64,000 bases of DNA from Riptortus pedestris (GCA_019009955.1 CM032230.1:12729001-12793000), one strand, 5' to 3'; positions 22,476-37,504 are shown, numbered from the stretch's first letter. The notes: a model not told the origin generated them from the letters alone. Translations and numbers: made by a program.

Positions 22476-22691
22476 ACGCTCAGGGTAGTCATGTGAGTTA
22501 AAGCGTTGGTCTCAATTTCATTAATAAACCTAGCTAGAGTGGCGAGACCGATTCCCAAATGGGCAATACGAATGTATTTAGTGACGAATAAAATCCTTAG
22601 TCCCACCCTGGCTAGAAAAGGGTGGTAACCTGTAAATAACCAGTCCCAATCAGCCTCAGCAGCAAAAAGTGGATGTTAATAAATAATAACA
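22476..22691 (+). mobile_element. tRNA-like SINE
   Basis: Head GCTCAGGGTAGTCATGTGAG with a weak pol III B-box-like GAGACCGATTCCC. The body contains TTAGTCCCACCCTGGCTAG and AAAAGGGTGGTAACC, and the tail is GTTAATAAATAAT. The layout matches four other copies in the window. The B box is less good here than in the 45.77 kb copy (GGTTCGATTC). Confidence 0.75.
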
Positions 22692-22775
22692 ATCAAAATT
22701 TGTCATGTTTTAGCTTTCAAGTTCGAGTTCCCCTTAGCCCCTTTTTAAAACCCTCTCTAACCCCTGTAGTCAATT

Positions 22776-23462
22776 AAAAAGTCGTCACGCAGGGACTGCC
22801 GGAGGGAAACTAAGCAGATTTCCCACGTTGAAGGTATACAATAGAGAAATCCCCATACGAGAGCCGACACAGTTTTTACGGCAAAGGTGCCGAACTAGCT
22901 TTTTGGGCGAGAAACTCAGGTCTTTCCATTTCCATAACCGGCCCCCCCAAATTTAATAAAAATGCAAATATCTCGGGTTAATATTATCAAGAATAGGGGG
23001 AATAAATGCTATAGAACATATAATTTAAAGTAAATTTATTTTACAATAAGATTGTATTCATATACAATTTTTTGATCCGACGTATGGTGACCGGAGATCA
23101 TTTTGAATTTTTCGAAAATCCCCCCCTTCCCACTGGTCCTGATTTTCATGCTATTAAGAACTTGAGATCTGTCTTTTGTCATAACAACGACTAAATATAC
23201 GAGTTTGTTAACGATCAAAAAAAAATTGCGACAACACGCTTAGAGCGGTTAAACAGACATATTAGACATTATTATATATATATATATATATATATCAATA
23301 CTATATATATATATATAATACTATTATAATATTATATTAATTTTGTACGGACCTCATTTTCGCTTCTCCTGGGTAGGATCGATGGGACATTTGAAGAAAA
23401 TTTTCAAAAATGCGTCATGAGTACGACCTCAATAGCTGATTTCTTTTAAGGAAATCTGCTAA
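22776..23462 (-). mobile_element. Full-length HINE-like element
   Basis: Complete from a mutated hairpin end (GTCACGCAGGGACTGCC) to AAGGAAATCTGCT. The core is an irregular TA tract (23272-23336). Many single-base insertions distinguish it from other copies of the same type. Confidence 0.85.
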
Positions 23463-23463
23463 A

Positions 23464-24175
23464 AGCGAGCGATGGTGCAAAACAGTCCTAAATATTGAAG
23501 ATCATATCCAATAGTCTAAGTTGAAGTTAGATTATAGTATCATACCAAAATTTCATAGGAATCCGGATTCGAGTTGATTAGGGAGCGTGAATAAAAGGTA
23601 ACAAACAGACAGCAAAGCCAACAGTTATTGATATCATTTCAATTCCTTGTGAAACGAAAGAGAATCGTGAAATTTCAAGAAAAAAGTTCTTGTAAACATT
23701 ATATATAAATGTATATGACAGGCTTTAAAAAATGGCCATATAATATATATATATATATTTATATCATTTATATATATTATATTTATAATATGTTATAATG
23801 TATAAGTTGTTTGACGCAGAAGAGTCCTAAATAAAGATATATCTATACTTGTTATCAGAATTCGGCTCTATTTTCTTCCCTGATTTTATTGAAAGGTCAA
23901 AGTGTATGCCAGAATTATTCAACCTTGAGTGAAATATGTAGGAGTTTTGATCGGCGATCGTTTCCCGTTCACCGACCACCTAAAAAATCAATTGAAGAGC
24001 CAACCACTTAATACAGGAACCACACACCATTAAAAACAGCTTATCTACTTGTACAAAACAAATTGAGATAATTTCATTATGTTTGACCAAGCCTGGGGAT
24101 GGTCATCTGTGTTAACTCATGTAAGAAAAAGTTAACGTATTTGAGCCAATGTGCAGAGACAAGAGCTCATCTTAA
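23464..24175. other. AT-rich, no recognised element
   Basis: Includes irregular TA tracts at 23738-23795. The segment about 23600-23680 shares wording with Helitron ends ('GTAACAAACAGACAGCAAAGCC', 'GTGAAACGAAAG') but lacks termini. Confidence 0.35.
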
Positions 24176-24560
24176 AGGTCCGTCACGCAGGGGCTGCGTA
24201 AACTAAGCAGATTTCCGAAAGGCTTGTATGATACACAAGTGATCTCATCTCACTATATATTATCTATTTTTATCTAAAACTCCATCAATAAAAAAGGCGT
24301 TTCTGTAAAGGCTGAAAAAAAGAACGTTTGAATAACTTCCTTAATATTTGAAGGACGAAGAAATATATATAACAACAACAATTGTAGCGTATCAATAATT
24401 TAATAAGATTGGTTCTATAGCATTTCTCCATACAAAATTTGATTTTCGGCCCACCCCTCGCTCCAAATTCCTGGTCCGGTTTTGCTATTAACGGAGATGA
24501 CCTATATTATTGTCTAAATCAGTTAAGTGTTGTATAAAGGATTATCGTTTTATATCAAAT
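24176..24560 (-). mobile_element. HINE-like 3' part
   Basis: Starts with a perfect hairpin end (GTCACGCAGGGGCTGCGT) and the 'TGATCTCATCTCACTA' variant, continues through a diverged 3' block and is cut off where the next copy begins. Confidence 0.7.
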
Positions 24561-24561
24561 A

Positions 24562-24943
24562 AACGTCCGTCACGCAGGGGCTGCGAAAACTAAGCAGATT
24601 TCCCACGTGAAGCTATACAATAGAGAAATCTTTATACGAGAGCCGTCTCTCTATACGTTCGTTATCGGCCCACATTTAATAAAAATACAAATATCTCGGT
24701 TAATATTCAAGATAGAGAATAAATTTTATTATTTAGATTTATTCTCTACTATTTTTCGATCCGACGTACGGTAACGGAGATATTTCGAATTTTCGAAAAT
24801 CCTCCCCCCTAAACCCCCCCTCCCACTGGTCCGATTTCAGCCGTTAACGAACTTGATCTTTCTTTTTACATAAAACGACTGAATATCGAGTTTGGTAACG
24901 ATTAAACAAAAATTGCGACCGCTATTTATGTTAGCGGTAACAG

Positions 24944-25000
<57 letters not shown>

Positions 25001-25083
25001 ATATATATATATATACAGTTTTGAACGGACCTCGTTTTCTTCATCTCCTAGGTTGGATCGATGGACATTTGAAGAAAAATGAG
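24562..25083 (-). mobile_element. HINE-like element without 5' terminus
   Basis: The 3' end has hairpin CACGCAGGGGCTGCGA and the core is (TA)n at 24953-25012. The 5' block stops after GACATTTGAAGAAAAAT. The following ~100 bp belong to a long HINE variant (compare 44.37-44.45 kb). Confidence 0.75.
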
Positions 25084-25180
25084 TTCAAGTTAAGGACGTA
25101 AAATGTTAACTGATGACGTCATCTCACTACGTATTTACATATACTTCACATAGCTAAAGTTCAACGAAAACAGTTTATGG

Positions 25181-25570
25181 TAGGAGTGGGGGTTTAATGA
25201 AGGCTCAAAAACTGAAAAGTGTAAATATCTCGGTTAATGTTCATAAAACAGAAAATAAGTATATAACAACATTTATAGGCAATTAAATTTGAAAAAAGAT
25301 TGATGGATTGAAAGGGGGGGGGGGTTCGAGGGGAGGATTTTCGAAAATTAGTATTAATATCTCCGTTACTATACGTCGGATCAAAAAATTGCATAGAACC
25401 AATCTTATTGCTCATTATTTGTACTATAAGTATTGTTATATACATTTATTCTTTATCTTGATTATTAACCGAGATATTTGCATTTTTCAGCCTTCAGCAA
25501 CTTTTACTCTGTTACATAAACAATATTCTGTTATATAATAAACCACATTATTCGAACCTCAAATACCAAA
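25181..25570. mobile_element. HINE-like inverted junction
   Basis: A minus-oriented piece of 3' block (25181-25305) turns at a poly-G tract (25313-25324) into a plus-oriented 3' block (25325-25570). Both arms cover the same part of the element, giving a hairpin-like mirror without TA core. Confidence 0.65.
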
Positions 25571-25572
25571 TA

Positions 25573-25773
25573 ATACAGATCAGACGACTAATCACACTAT
25601 GTAGACAGAAAAATGTAATAGTGGCAATAACATGGCTAAAGGGACACTCCGGAAATTTAGGAAATGACACAGCAGACCAACTTGCAAATACAGCTTCAAG
25701 AGACGAAACGATACCTATTACATACTCTAAACTGACTAAACAGACCATTAAAACTATTTTGATAGACTTGTAA
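25573..25773 (+). pseudogene. Non-LTR retrotransposon RNase H fragment
   Basis: A 66-codon open stretch containing WLKGHSGNLGNDTAD, the C-terminal part of an RNase H fold with the conserved H and D of the active site (GHSG...GN..AD). Such domains follow the reverse transcriptase in jockey/I/R1-type elements. It is flanked on both sides by HINE sequence and has neither start nor RT. Confidence 0.82.
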
Positions 25774-25814
25774 ACTATAAAAAGTTACTTGTACAAATTT
25801 AAACTAACAAACAC

Positions 25815-26748
25815 AAATAAGAAATGTTTCAGTCAATTTCAATAACCTGCCGAGGGGAAGCGTTTGGGAAGGAAACAAACAGATCGGCCCGGCTTACACC
25901 GGAAAAAAAAAACAATTACTGAAATATATCAGAATATAACATATTAATTTTATTGAGAACTATTTACTATATCTAGTACTGTAATTTATTAATGAATCTG
26001 TATAACTGCTATCTCAAATCAATCAAATTTTAGTAATCGGAAAACCTTCTAAGAGGAGGGGGGGGATTACCAGAACATATTTGCGAGTATCTCGTATAAT
26101 AAAGGCCTCTTGAATACAATATTTGATATTTAAGCTTCGAATAATGTGGTTTATTATATAATAGAGTATTTTTTATGTAACATGGGTAGGAAATAAGTAG
26201 AAGTGGGGGTTTGCTGATGGACTGAAATAACAAATACATAAAAAGTCCGATACGGCAGGGCAGCTGCGTAAACTAAGCAGATTTCCCACGTGAAGTTTTA
26301 CAATAGAGAAATTTCACGAGAGCTGATGCAGTTAATGAAACTGCCGAACTACCTTTTGGCAGGAAAGCCACTTCGTCCGTTGGCCGGCCAGATTTAATAA
26401 AAATGCAAATATCTCCACGGTTAATATTCAAGATAGAGTATAAATGTATTATAACAATATTTATAGTAAATTTAATTTGTAATAAGATTGGTTCTGTACA
26501 ATTTTTCGATCCGAGTTATATCGTAACGAAGATAATTTTGAGTTTTTGATAATCCTCCCTCTCCAGACCCCCCTCCCACTGGTCCGATTTTCAGCCGTTC
26601 ACGAACTTGATCTTTCTTTTTACAGAAAACGGACTCTAAATATCGAGGTTTGGTAACGATTAAACAAAAATTGCGTCCGCTAGAGGCGGTAACCGGACAA
26701 ATATATAAATATAATATCATACATACATACATATATATATATATATAA

Positions 26749-26779
<31 letters not shown>

Positions 26780-27394
26780 GTTTTGAACGGACCTCATTTT
26801 CGTCATCTACTAGGTAGGATCGATGGACATTTGAAGGAAAAATGTTGAAAATTCCGTCATGAGTACAACCTCAATAGCTGATTTCCCTTCAGGGAATCTT
26901 GACTAAAATGGAAATATATAGGTTAATATTCAAGATATAGAGAATAAAATGTTTAAGACAATAATATTAGTTCATTTCTTATTTACAATCAGAATTTGAT
27001 TCTATACAATTTTTCGATCCGACGTGTTGTAACGGAGGATATTTCGAATTTTCGAAAATCCTCCCCTCTAAACACCTCCCCCTCCCACTGGTCCGATATC
27101 AGCTGTTAACAAACTTCATCTTTCTTTTGACATAAACGGACTAAATATCGAGTTTCGTAAAGATTAAACAATAATTGCGACCGCTAGAATCGGAAACATG
27201 GACAAATATATATATATTATATATATATATAATATATTATATATATTATATATATATATTATATAGAGTTTTGAAGGACCTCTTTTTTGTTCACCTCCTC
27301 GGGAGGATCGATGGACAATTTGGAGAAATTTTTCAAAAATCGCGTCATGAGTACGACTTCAATAGCTGATTTCCCCTTAAGGAAAATCTGCTAA
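25815..27394 (-). mobile_element. HINE-like element (outer), split by another HINE
   Basis: A long 3' block from 25815 (hairpin end missing) breaks at 26239 and resumes at 26909. A broken TA core (27205-27265) and the 5' block lead to AGCAGATTTTCC at 27394. The inner copy occupies the gap in the same orientation. Confidence 0.8.
26240..26908 (-). mobile_element. HINE-like element (inner), full length
   Basis: Both ends are present: AAAAGTCCGATACGGCAGGG (a hairpin disturbed by extra bases) and GATTCCCTGAAGGG on the minus strand. The core is TA/CATA at 26705-26775. It was inserted into the 3' block of the surrounding copy. Confidence 0.8.
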
Positions 27395-27395
27395 A

Positions 27396-28111
27396 AATGA
27401 AATGTGTAAGAGCGACTGTAGTGCGGCCCTAAGTCTAAGCGAGGGATGGAGTGGGAGGTAGGGAGAACTTGTATATTATTTATTTATAAAGTAGACTGGC
27501 GCTAGCGGCAACCCCCCGCCTCGCTATTATATAATTATCTAGGTATTATATAGACGTCCGTTGCTGATTCACTATAGGTCGATAGTGCTGCCCCTAGAGG
27601 CGGATCGATGAATGTCAACCACAACAATCGGGGCTATTCATTCATCATCCCCTCCCTCTCTCTCATTCAGCAGCCCTCATTCAGTGGCACACTAATTAGC
27701 TAACTACCACAGGCACTCAACCATTCAACAATAGAACACAACTCTGTCATATATTGATGTCTCCATCCTGAATAAAAAATTAGTTTTTAAACTCAGCGAG
27801 AAAAACATAGATGGTTATCCCTCGCATTGCAAGGAAATGTGATTATTTATCATTGTAATTGAAATAACATTTATGGTCTGAAGACACAATATATTTGTAC
27901 GTTTATTACAAAAATATTACACAGTTGATTATTATGGTTCTTTTGGTTTGCAAAAGTAAATACTCCAACTTTCTCTTTTATATCACATAATTTATTTGAA
28001 GTTCTCTTTACACACTTGATAAATTATTGTTCTCTACTATCCATAATAAACTTTGTTAACCACATTATTCTTACACAGCTGAATAGCTCACGAAACATCT
28101 GGACATTCAAC
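27396..28111. other. Unique-looking DNA
   Basis: Includes a more GC-rich patch at 27490-27720 with CT-rich runs. No ORF, no repeat end and no RNA gene are recognised. It could be host sequence between insertions. Confidence 0.4.
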
Positions 28112-28112
28112 T

Positions 28113-28524
28113 AAAAGTCCGTCACGCAGGGGCTGCGTAAACTAAGCAGATTTCCCACGTAAAGTTATACAATAGAGAAATCTCCATACGAGTGCCGATC
28201 AGGGAAACGGCCGAACTAGCTTTCGGCGGGAACCATAGCTCGTCCGTTACACTTAATAAAAAAATTCAAGATAAAGAATAAATGTATATAACAATATTTA
28301 TAGTAAATGTAATTTTCAATAAGATTGGTTCTATACAATTTTTCGATCCGACATATAGTAACGGAGATATTTCGAATTTTCGAAAATCCCCCCTCTAACC
28401 CCCCCCCCTCCACCTGGTCCGATTTCAGCCGTTAACGAACTTGATCTTCCTTTTTACATAAAACGATTAAATACCGAGTTTGATGACGATTAAACAAAAA
28501 TTGCGACCGCTAGAGTGTTAACAG

Positions 28525-28578
<54 letters not shown>

Positions 28579-28638
28579 TTGAATGGTCCATCATTGGGTA
28601 GGATCGATGGACATTTGGAGAAATTTGGAAATCTGCTA
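28113..28638 (-). mobile_element. HINE-like element, 5' block partly deleted
   Basis: A perfect 3' hairpin end, a good 3' block and (TA)n at 28530-28574. A shortened 5' block follows, from which ~75 bp are missing between GACATTTGGAGAAATTTGG and the terminal AGCAGATTTCC. Confidence 0.82.
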
Positions 28639-28771
28639 AAAACTGAACTGCCGGTCAAGCTGGAGTTTTAAAATCGCCTACCGTTCGGCTCTAGTAGGTT
28701 CAAAGAAGCCAACCTGCTCGCTGATTGGTCGGGGACAGATTAGCCAATCTTATACAGGGATGCCCTGTTTT

Positions 28772-28982
28772 TAGCAGATTTCCCCCCAAGAGATTGTACT
28801 CATAGGTTAGGATTTTGAAAAAATAAATATCCTACTACCCAGATCACAAAAATGTCTGTTCAAAATTTTAGCTATTGAGGTTGTACTCATGACGCGATTT
28901 TCGAAATTTTTCTTCAAATGTCCATCGCTTCTACCCAGGAGATGACGAAAATGAGGTCCGTTCAAAACTGTATGTATGTATG

Positions 28983-29035
<53 letters not shown>

Positions 29036-29575
29036 CCAATATATATATCCATCTATCTATCTATCTCTACTCTTTATCTATATATTTGTCTAGCGTTTAC
29101 CACTCTAGCGATCGCAATTTTTGTCTTATCTTCACCAAACTTGATATATAATCGTTTTATATAAAAAGAAAGATCAAGTTCGTTAACGGCTGAAATCGGT
29201 CCAGGGGGAGGGGGGGGGGGTTTAGAAGGGAAGAATTTCTAAAATTCTTAATATCTCCGTTAATATGCGTCGGATCGAAAAATTGTATAGAACCAATCTC
29301 ATCAATTAAAATGTGTAATAAATGTTGTTATGTACATTTCTTCACTTTCTTGATTATTAACTGAGATATTTGCATTTTTTAGTTTTCGGCCTTCAGTAAA
29401 CCCCACTCCTGCTCATCTCATAAAAACAATATTCTATTAGGTTATAAAGCACTTTAGTTGACGCTTAAATACGAAATATTCTTCTCATTGAACTTTTAAG
29501 TTTTGAAATAAATGCAAATACGTGGGGCACGGGGGAAATCTGCTTAGTTAACTCAGCCCTGCGTGACGGAATTTT
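28772..29575 (+). mobile_element. HINE-like element with duplicated 5' block
   Basis: Starts with AGCAGATTTCCCCCC and ~95 bp of diverged 5' block, then at about 28870 the 5' block starts again (AGCTATTGAGGTTGTACTC) and continues normally. Core (TATG)n/(TA)n/(CTAT)n lies at 28972-29082. It closes with GGGAAATCTGCT, a hairpin with shortened loop and GACGGAATTTT. Confidence 0.8.
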
Positions 29576-30040
29576 ATACGCATACTTGAATGTATATATG
29601 GCTATTAACGCTAGAGCAGTCGCAATTTTGGTCTGATCGTTACCAAACGTTTCATGTAAAAATGAAGATCGGTAACGGCTGAAATCGGACCAGGGGAGGG
29701 TGGTTTTAAAACGGGAATTTCGAAAATTCAAAATATCTCCGTTATGTGGTGGGTCGAAAGATTCTATAGAATCTATCTTATTGCAAATGTAATGTTCAAT
29801 AAATGTTGTCATAAACATACGTTTCCTATATTGAATATTAACCCAGATATTTCCATATTTTAGTTTTTAATCCTAATCACGTCATACTTACAATAATCTG
29901 TTATATCATGAACCACCTCATTCGAGAGTTAAATATCAAATATCGTTTTCATTGAATTTTGAATTTTTGTGATAAATGCAAATAGGTGGCGCACGTGGGA
30001 AATCTGCTTAGTTAACACAGCACTTGCCTGACGCACTTTT
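29576..30040 (+). mobile_element. HINE-like 3' part in tandem
   Basis: Begins immediately after the previous terminus, at the equivalent of the core/3'-block border ('GTATATATGGCTATTAACGC'). It ends GGGAAATCTGCTTAG with a mutated hairpin ACACAGCACTTGCCT. Confidence 0.7.
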
Positions 30041-30189
30041 CTTTGTCCTCCTTAAATACTTGATCTTAAATAGCAACAAAGCCCCTCGTCTTATTTCGCA
30101 ACAATATCATATTATCATTGCACGTTAAAAATGCAACCCCTGCTAGGCGTTTGTTAATTTGGGTTTCAAAGTTGTAAAAAAAAATAAAG

Positions 30190-31757
30190 AAAAAAAGTCC
30201 GTCACGCAGGGGCTACGTAAACTAAGCAGATTTCCAATGTGAAGTTTTGCAATAGTGAAATCTGCTTAATAACAACAGTAGTAGTAAGAATCTCTAAACC
30301 ATCAGCCAGTGACGACGGTCTGCACAGATAGGTATGACAATCTCTAAACCTATTCACGAGGGATGAATAGTTACAGAAACGGCCGCCAGAGCTCTCTGCG
30401 GAAAGAACCGAACATAGCCGACTCCCGCCGTCCACACACAGAATACAAATGCAAATATCTCGGTTAAATTTCAAGATACATAACAAATGTATAGAACAAT
30501 ATTTATAGTAAATTTAATTTGCAATAAGATTGATTCAAGAAATTTCAGAATAGAGAGTCAAACAGTTTCGGGAAGTGCCCGAACTAGCTCTTTACGGGAT
30601 CTCACGACTAGACCCGAAGTTAGCCGATCCAATCTCAGAAGCTGAAAACAGAAAAATGCAAATATCTCGGTTAATATTCAAGATAAAGAAAAAATGTATA
30701 TAACATTATTTATAGTTAATTAAAATTGCAATAAGATGTGTTACTATAAACAATTTTCGATCAGACGCATAATAACAGAGATTTTTTCGAATTTTCAAAA
30801 ATCTCCCGCGCACCTCTAAACCCTTAATACCCCTCCTTCCCCCCCCCCACTGGTCCTATGTCAACCATTAACGGAACTTGATCTTCCAACGATAAAACGA
30901 GTAAATTCCGAGTATGGGTAACGATCAAACGAAAATTGCGACCGCTAGAGCGTCTATCAGACATATATATATATAATATATATATATATATATCTATATA
31001 ATATATAGTACAGTAAGCGTCGCTTACTCCGAACGTCAAATTATCCGAAACGTCAATTATCCGAACGCGTTTTGGGTAAGGGTTTTTTTTTTTTTAACTA
31101 CATATTTATCAATTGCATGCTGTATAAATCATTACAGAATGAAGAATTTAGAAAATTTCAGAATATGTTATTCTTTGAAGCAATGCCCTGTTTAGAGCGT
31201 GAAAACTTTAGCTAGAACAGCGGAAAAGCCTGGTTTCCTCCTTAATGTGTTCGCGGACAACTGATACCTAACAGTTCGGGGAATCAGAGCTTCTTTCATG
31301 GTGGTACCCTGAAATGGAAGTCTACTCACCGCGGCGGAACTCGGGATGTCATGTCCCTTCCGCCTCTCCCCCCACTCGTTTTTGCAGTTCCAAAAGTTCT
31401 AGACGACAGGTTCATGCGCGTCGGAAGTATGTATTTTTAATAATATGTAATTGTAATGATGAATACAAAGTGTTTTATACAATTATCCTATTTTCTTAAA
31501 AAAATAGTTTATCCGAAACAAATCGATTATCCGCAACGTGCGCGATCACAATTATATCGGATAAACGACGCTCACTGTATATATTATAAATATATATATA
31601 TATATTATATATATATTATATATATAATATATATAATAATTTTGAAACGGACCTTAAACATTTTTCGTCATCAACCTGGGTAGGAAGACGAATGACATTT
31701 GAAACTCGCGTCATGAGTACGACCTCAATAGCTGATTTCCCTTAAGGGAAATCTGCA
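30190..31757 (-). mobile_element. HINE-like element with internal repeat and a MITE in its core
   Basis: 3' hairpin end at 30190-30225. At about 30540 the 3' block jumps back to an earlier point and is repeated in a second version to 30960. The TA core holds a pogo-like MITE. The 5' block follows at 31640-31757, ending GCAGATTTCCCTTAAGGG on the minus strand. Confidence 0.8.
31011..31577. mobile_element. pogo/Tigger-like MITE
   Basis: Inverted ends CAGTAAGCGTCGCTTA and CAGTGAGCGTCGTTTATCCG, flanked by TA on both sides (31009-31010, 31578-31579). The 'TCG..TATCCGAA' wording is typical of pogo/Tigger-type termini. It contains no transposase. It sits within the TA core of the surrounding HINE. 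Confidence 0.78.
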
Positions 31758-32309
31758 AAAAGAAATTGGGAAGAACCGTTTGTCGTTGTAAGGCCTTATG
31801 TTATAATTTAATTTCTGTAATCTAATTAAATTTTATAGTCTAAAGGTATATAACACCAAAGCTCTAAGAAGTATGACGTAACTGCAAGTTTGTGACTAAT
31901 TGAGTTTTAATGCTTAATGAACAAAGCCCTACAGCTCATGGCGGTGAAACAATGACCTGATTATATTTGGTATTTAGTAGGCAAGACATAAAAAGTTAGC
32001 TGTTCTCCACTATAAAACAAGGAAAAGTTTTGGGGGCACAATGAAGTAATTGATTACAAATTAATAATGATATGCCAAGCCTGTTAATATAAAAATAAAG
32101 GAAAATGCTATATAGAGTATAAAGGTGTATGCTTTGCCATTATTTTCAGTTAATTAATTTTCACTGTTTGTATTTCAAATATTTGTTTGATTTTTTCTAT
32201 AGGGTCACTAGTAAAACAGAAGTTTTACAGTTGTGTCAGTTCTTTTCGAATAACGATATGGACTTTTTGTACTAGTGATATATATATACTTGTTTTATTA
32301 TTTTTATCT
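31758..32309. other. Unique-looking DNA
   Basis: AT-rich, between a HINE end and a transposase relic. Part of it may be the 5' region of that old mariner-type element, but no inverted repeat is visible. Confidence 0.35.
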
Positions 32310-32500
32310 CGTCGTGCCAGTCGGGAGTTGCGACTGCCTTCAACAACAATTCGGCGTGTTGTGAGGCATCGGTGAGTTATGAAGCTGTAAGTTACAGATT
32401 GTTACAAGCTCTGCGCAACAAACGCAAAAGTGTGGCATTTCGTAACGAGATTCTTGAAGCTATTGACAATGAAAACATTTTCGCAAAACATGTTCGGTGA
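32310..32500 (+). pseudogene. Tc1/mariner-like transposase relic
   Basis: Reads RRASRELRLPSTTIRRVVRH, a helix-turn-helix like that of insect mariner-type transposases. After a frameshift near 32374 it continues LLQALRNKRKSVAFRNEILE, the linker that precedes the first catalytic Asp. The catalytic domain is absent; a HINE begins 26 bp further on. It is older and from a different subfamily than the element at 11.5-13.5 kb. Confidence 0.7.
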
Positions 32501-32663
32501 TCAAAAACTCTAAGGATTGTCATATTAGCAGATTCCCCTTAAGGGAAATCAGCTATTGAGGTCGTACTCATGACGCGATTTTTGAAATTTTTCTCCAAAA
32601 GCCCATCGATCCTACCCAGGAGATGACGAAAATGAGGTCCGTTCAAAACTATATATATGTATA

Positions 32664-35491
<2,828 letters not shown>

Positions 35492-36084
35492 CTAGCGGTA
35501 GTAATTTTTGTCTTCACCAAACTTGAAATATAATCGTTTTATATAAAAAGAAAGATCAAGTTCGTTAACGGCTGAAATCGGGACCAGGGGTGAGGTAGGG
35601 GGGGTTTTTTTAAAGGGGGAGAATTTTCGAAAAATTCATAACATTTCTCCGTTATTTACATGCCGGATCGAAAAATTGTATAGAACCATTCTTTATCGCA
35701 CAATTAATGTTTCTACAAATGTTGTTATGCAACATTTTCTTACTATCTTGCTTTATTAAACTAAGATATTTGCATTTTTTAGTTTTCAAGGCTTTGGTAA
35801 TCCCCCCACTCCTACTCATCTCATATTAACAATATTCTATTATGTTATGAAACACTTTATTTGAAGCTTAAATACCAAATATTGTTCTCATGGAACTTTT
35901 AATTCTTGAGATAAATGCAAAAACGTTACGCACGTGGGAAATCTGCTTTGTTAACGCAGCCTCTGCGTGGAGGACTTTTTCTTTCGTAGGGGATCCCACA
36001 GACGTACACGCGCAAGGACGCACTCCACTCACACACGCGCACCCACACACTCACACACACACAACGAGCCATATCGATATAAAT

Positions 36085-36404
36085 AAAACTCTAAGGATTG
36101 CCTTATTTTCTATTTACATTCGACGGTGATAAGCATTACTGATGTTACAGAGCATTCGATGAACAATAGCATCAAATTGAAATCTTGTCAGTCTGTCAAC
36201 CCGTTTTTTTAGTCAAACACTCAAAACAGCTGGAATGATCTCTACAAATTTTTATATTTGTGAGTGAACAACATAGGCTTTATGAGAATTCGAATTTTCA
36301 ACTGGGAGAGGGGATTACTTAGAAGTGAAAACACATTTCCGTCAATAATTCAGTTAATATTCGTTTTACTGAGAAAATGTAGAGAACATATTGTTTAGAA
36401 TGAC
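36085..36404. other. Diverged HINE-like and unique sequence
   Basis: Starts with AAAACTCTAAGGATTG, also found at 32504-32519 just left of the neighbouring HINE. From about 36280 the wording ('GAGAATTCGAATTTTCAACTGGGAGAGGGG') resembles a decayed HINE 3' block. Confidence 0.35.
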
Positions 36405-36436
36405 TATTAGAAAATGAGGTCCGTCAAAATGGTATA
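36405..36436 (+). mobile_element. HINE-like 5'-block scrap beside a Helitron
   Basis: AAAATGAGGTCCGTCAAAAT followed by a short TA remnant: the right edge of a 5' block, showing that the adjacent Helitron also entered a HINE core. Confidence 0.6.
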
Positions 36437-37433
36437 TCTATATATATAAAATTGTAACCTCTGTCTGTACATTGATTTTTTTCGCGGAAATTTCACGATA
36501 ACTTTTCGTTTCACATGTCCATAGACATCCATATCTGCATTTTGTTTCTTTCGTGTATGTTTGTTTGTTTGTTTGTTTGTTTGTTACCCTTTTTCACGCA
36601 TCAACGGCTGAACCGAATTTTATGAAACTTGGTCATGTTACGTTACTACTAACCCAACTTATGGGACTTTAGGCTATATTAATTTTCTCTGAGACGAACA
36701 GGAGTGGGGGTTATAAGGGAAGCCTGAAATTAAAAATATCGATATTTCGGTTTTTATTCGTTTTTAGGCAAATATGCAACATAAACAAAAGTTGTTGGTT
36801 TTGTTATTTAGAGTAACTTTTTGTTTTATATACTTTTGTCGTATACCGAAGTTTATATGCGTTATACGATAAAAATAAATAAAACTCGGTATGTGTATTA
36901 GCAGTGAGGCCTTAATTATAATATGCCATACCAACATTTCTATGGACGGGTAGGAGTGGGGGTTATAAGGGAAGCCTGAAATTAAAAATGGCGATATTTC
37001 GTTTCCTATTGGTTTTTCCGCAAATATAAACATAACAAAAGTTGTTTATTTTGTTATTTGGAGTAACTTTTGTTATATAGACTTTTGTCACTTAACGAAA
37101 CTCGGTATGTCAATTAGCATTAATTCTTCCATGATTATAAGTTATATTAAAATTTTTAGGTTCGAACGGGAGGGGGGTTATAAGGGAGGCCTGAAATAAA
37201 AATTCACCATATTTACATGTATAAGAGACGGGAAATATAAAAATATCGAAGACTGTGAAGAATTATCGAACAAATAATTCTATTATTAGCAAATCACCGG
37301 CAACGACGGGTATCAACCCTAAACACTGGGACGGGTAAGTGTCAAAATATTGTGCAATGTAAAGCCTGGTAAAAATTACCATCACCATTCAGCCTCAAAT
37401 GAATTCCCGGGCGAAGCCGGGTATCTGAGCTAG
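36437..37433 (+). mobile_element. Helitron (non-autonomous), complete
   Basis: Starts TCTATATATATAAAATTG after host A and ends with hairpin CCCGGGCGAAGCCGGG, TATCTGAG, CTAG and host T. Three internal units begin with a GGAGTGGGGGTTATAA-like line (about 36703, 36951, 37164). Fragments on the same pattern occur at 1-556, 3655-4572 and 40107-41281. No coding sequence. Confidence 0.88.
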
Positions 37434-37504
37434 TATATGCATATAATTATTATGTAAATATATGTGTCATTTAATTTTATTGAAATTCCGTGTTGTTCAC
37501 ATTT

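Noticed and set aside
22476..22560. A possible tRNA gene
   Set aside because: Only the pol III box region resembles a tRNA. No acceptor stem or anticodon arm folds convincingly and four dispersed copies with a common body and tail show it is a SINE.
25308..25538. 76-codon frame crossing a HINE 3' block, with a similar shadow on the minus strand
   Set aside because: Same wording recurs, with stops, in other HINE copies. The family shows no conserved reading frame.
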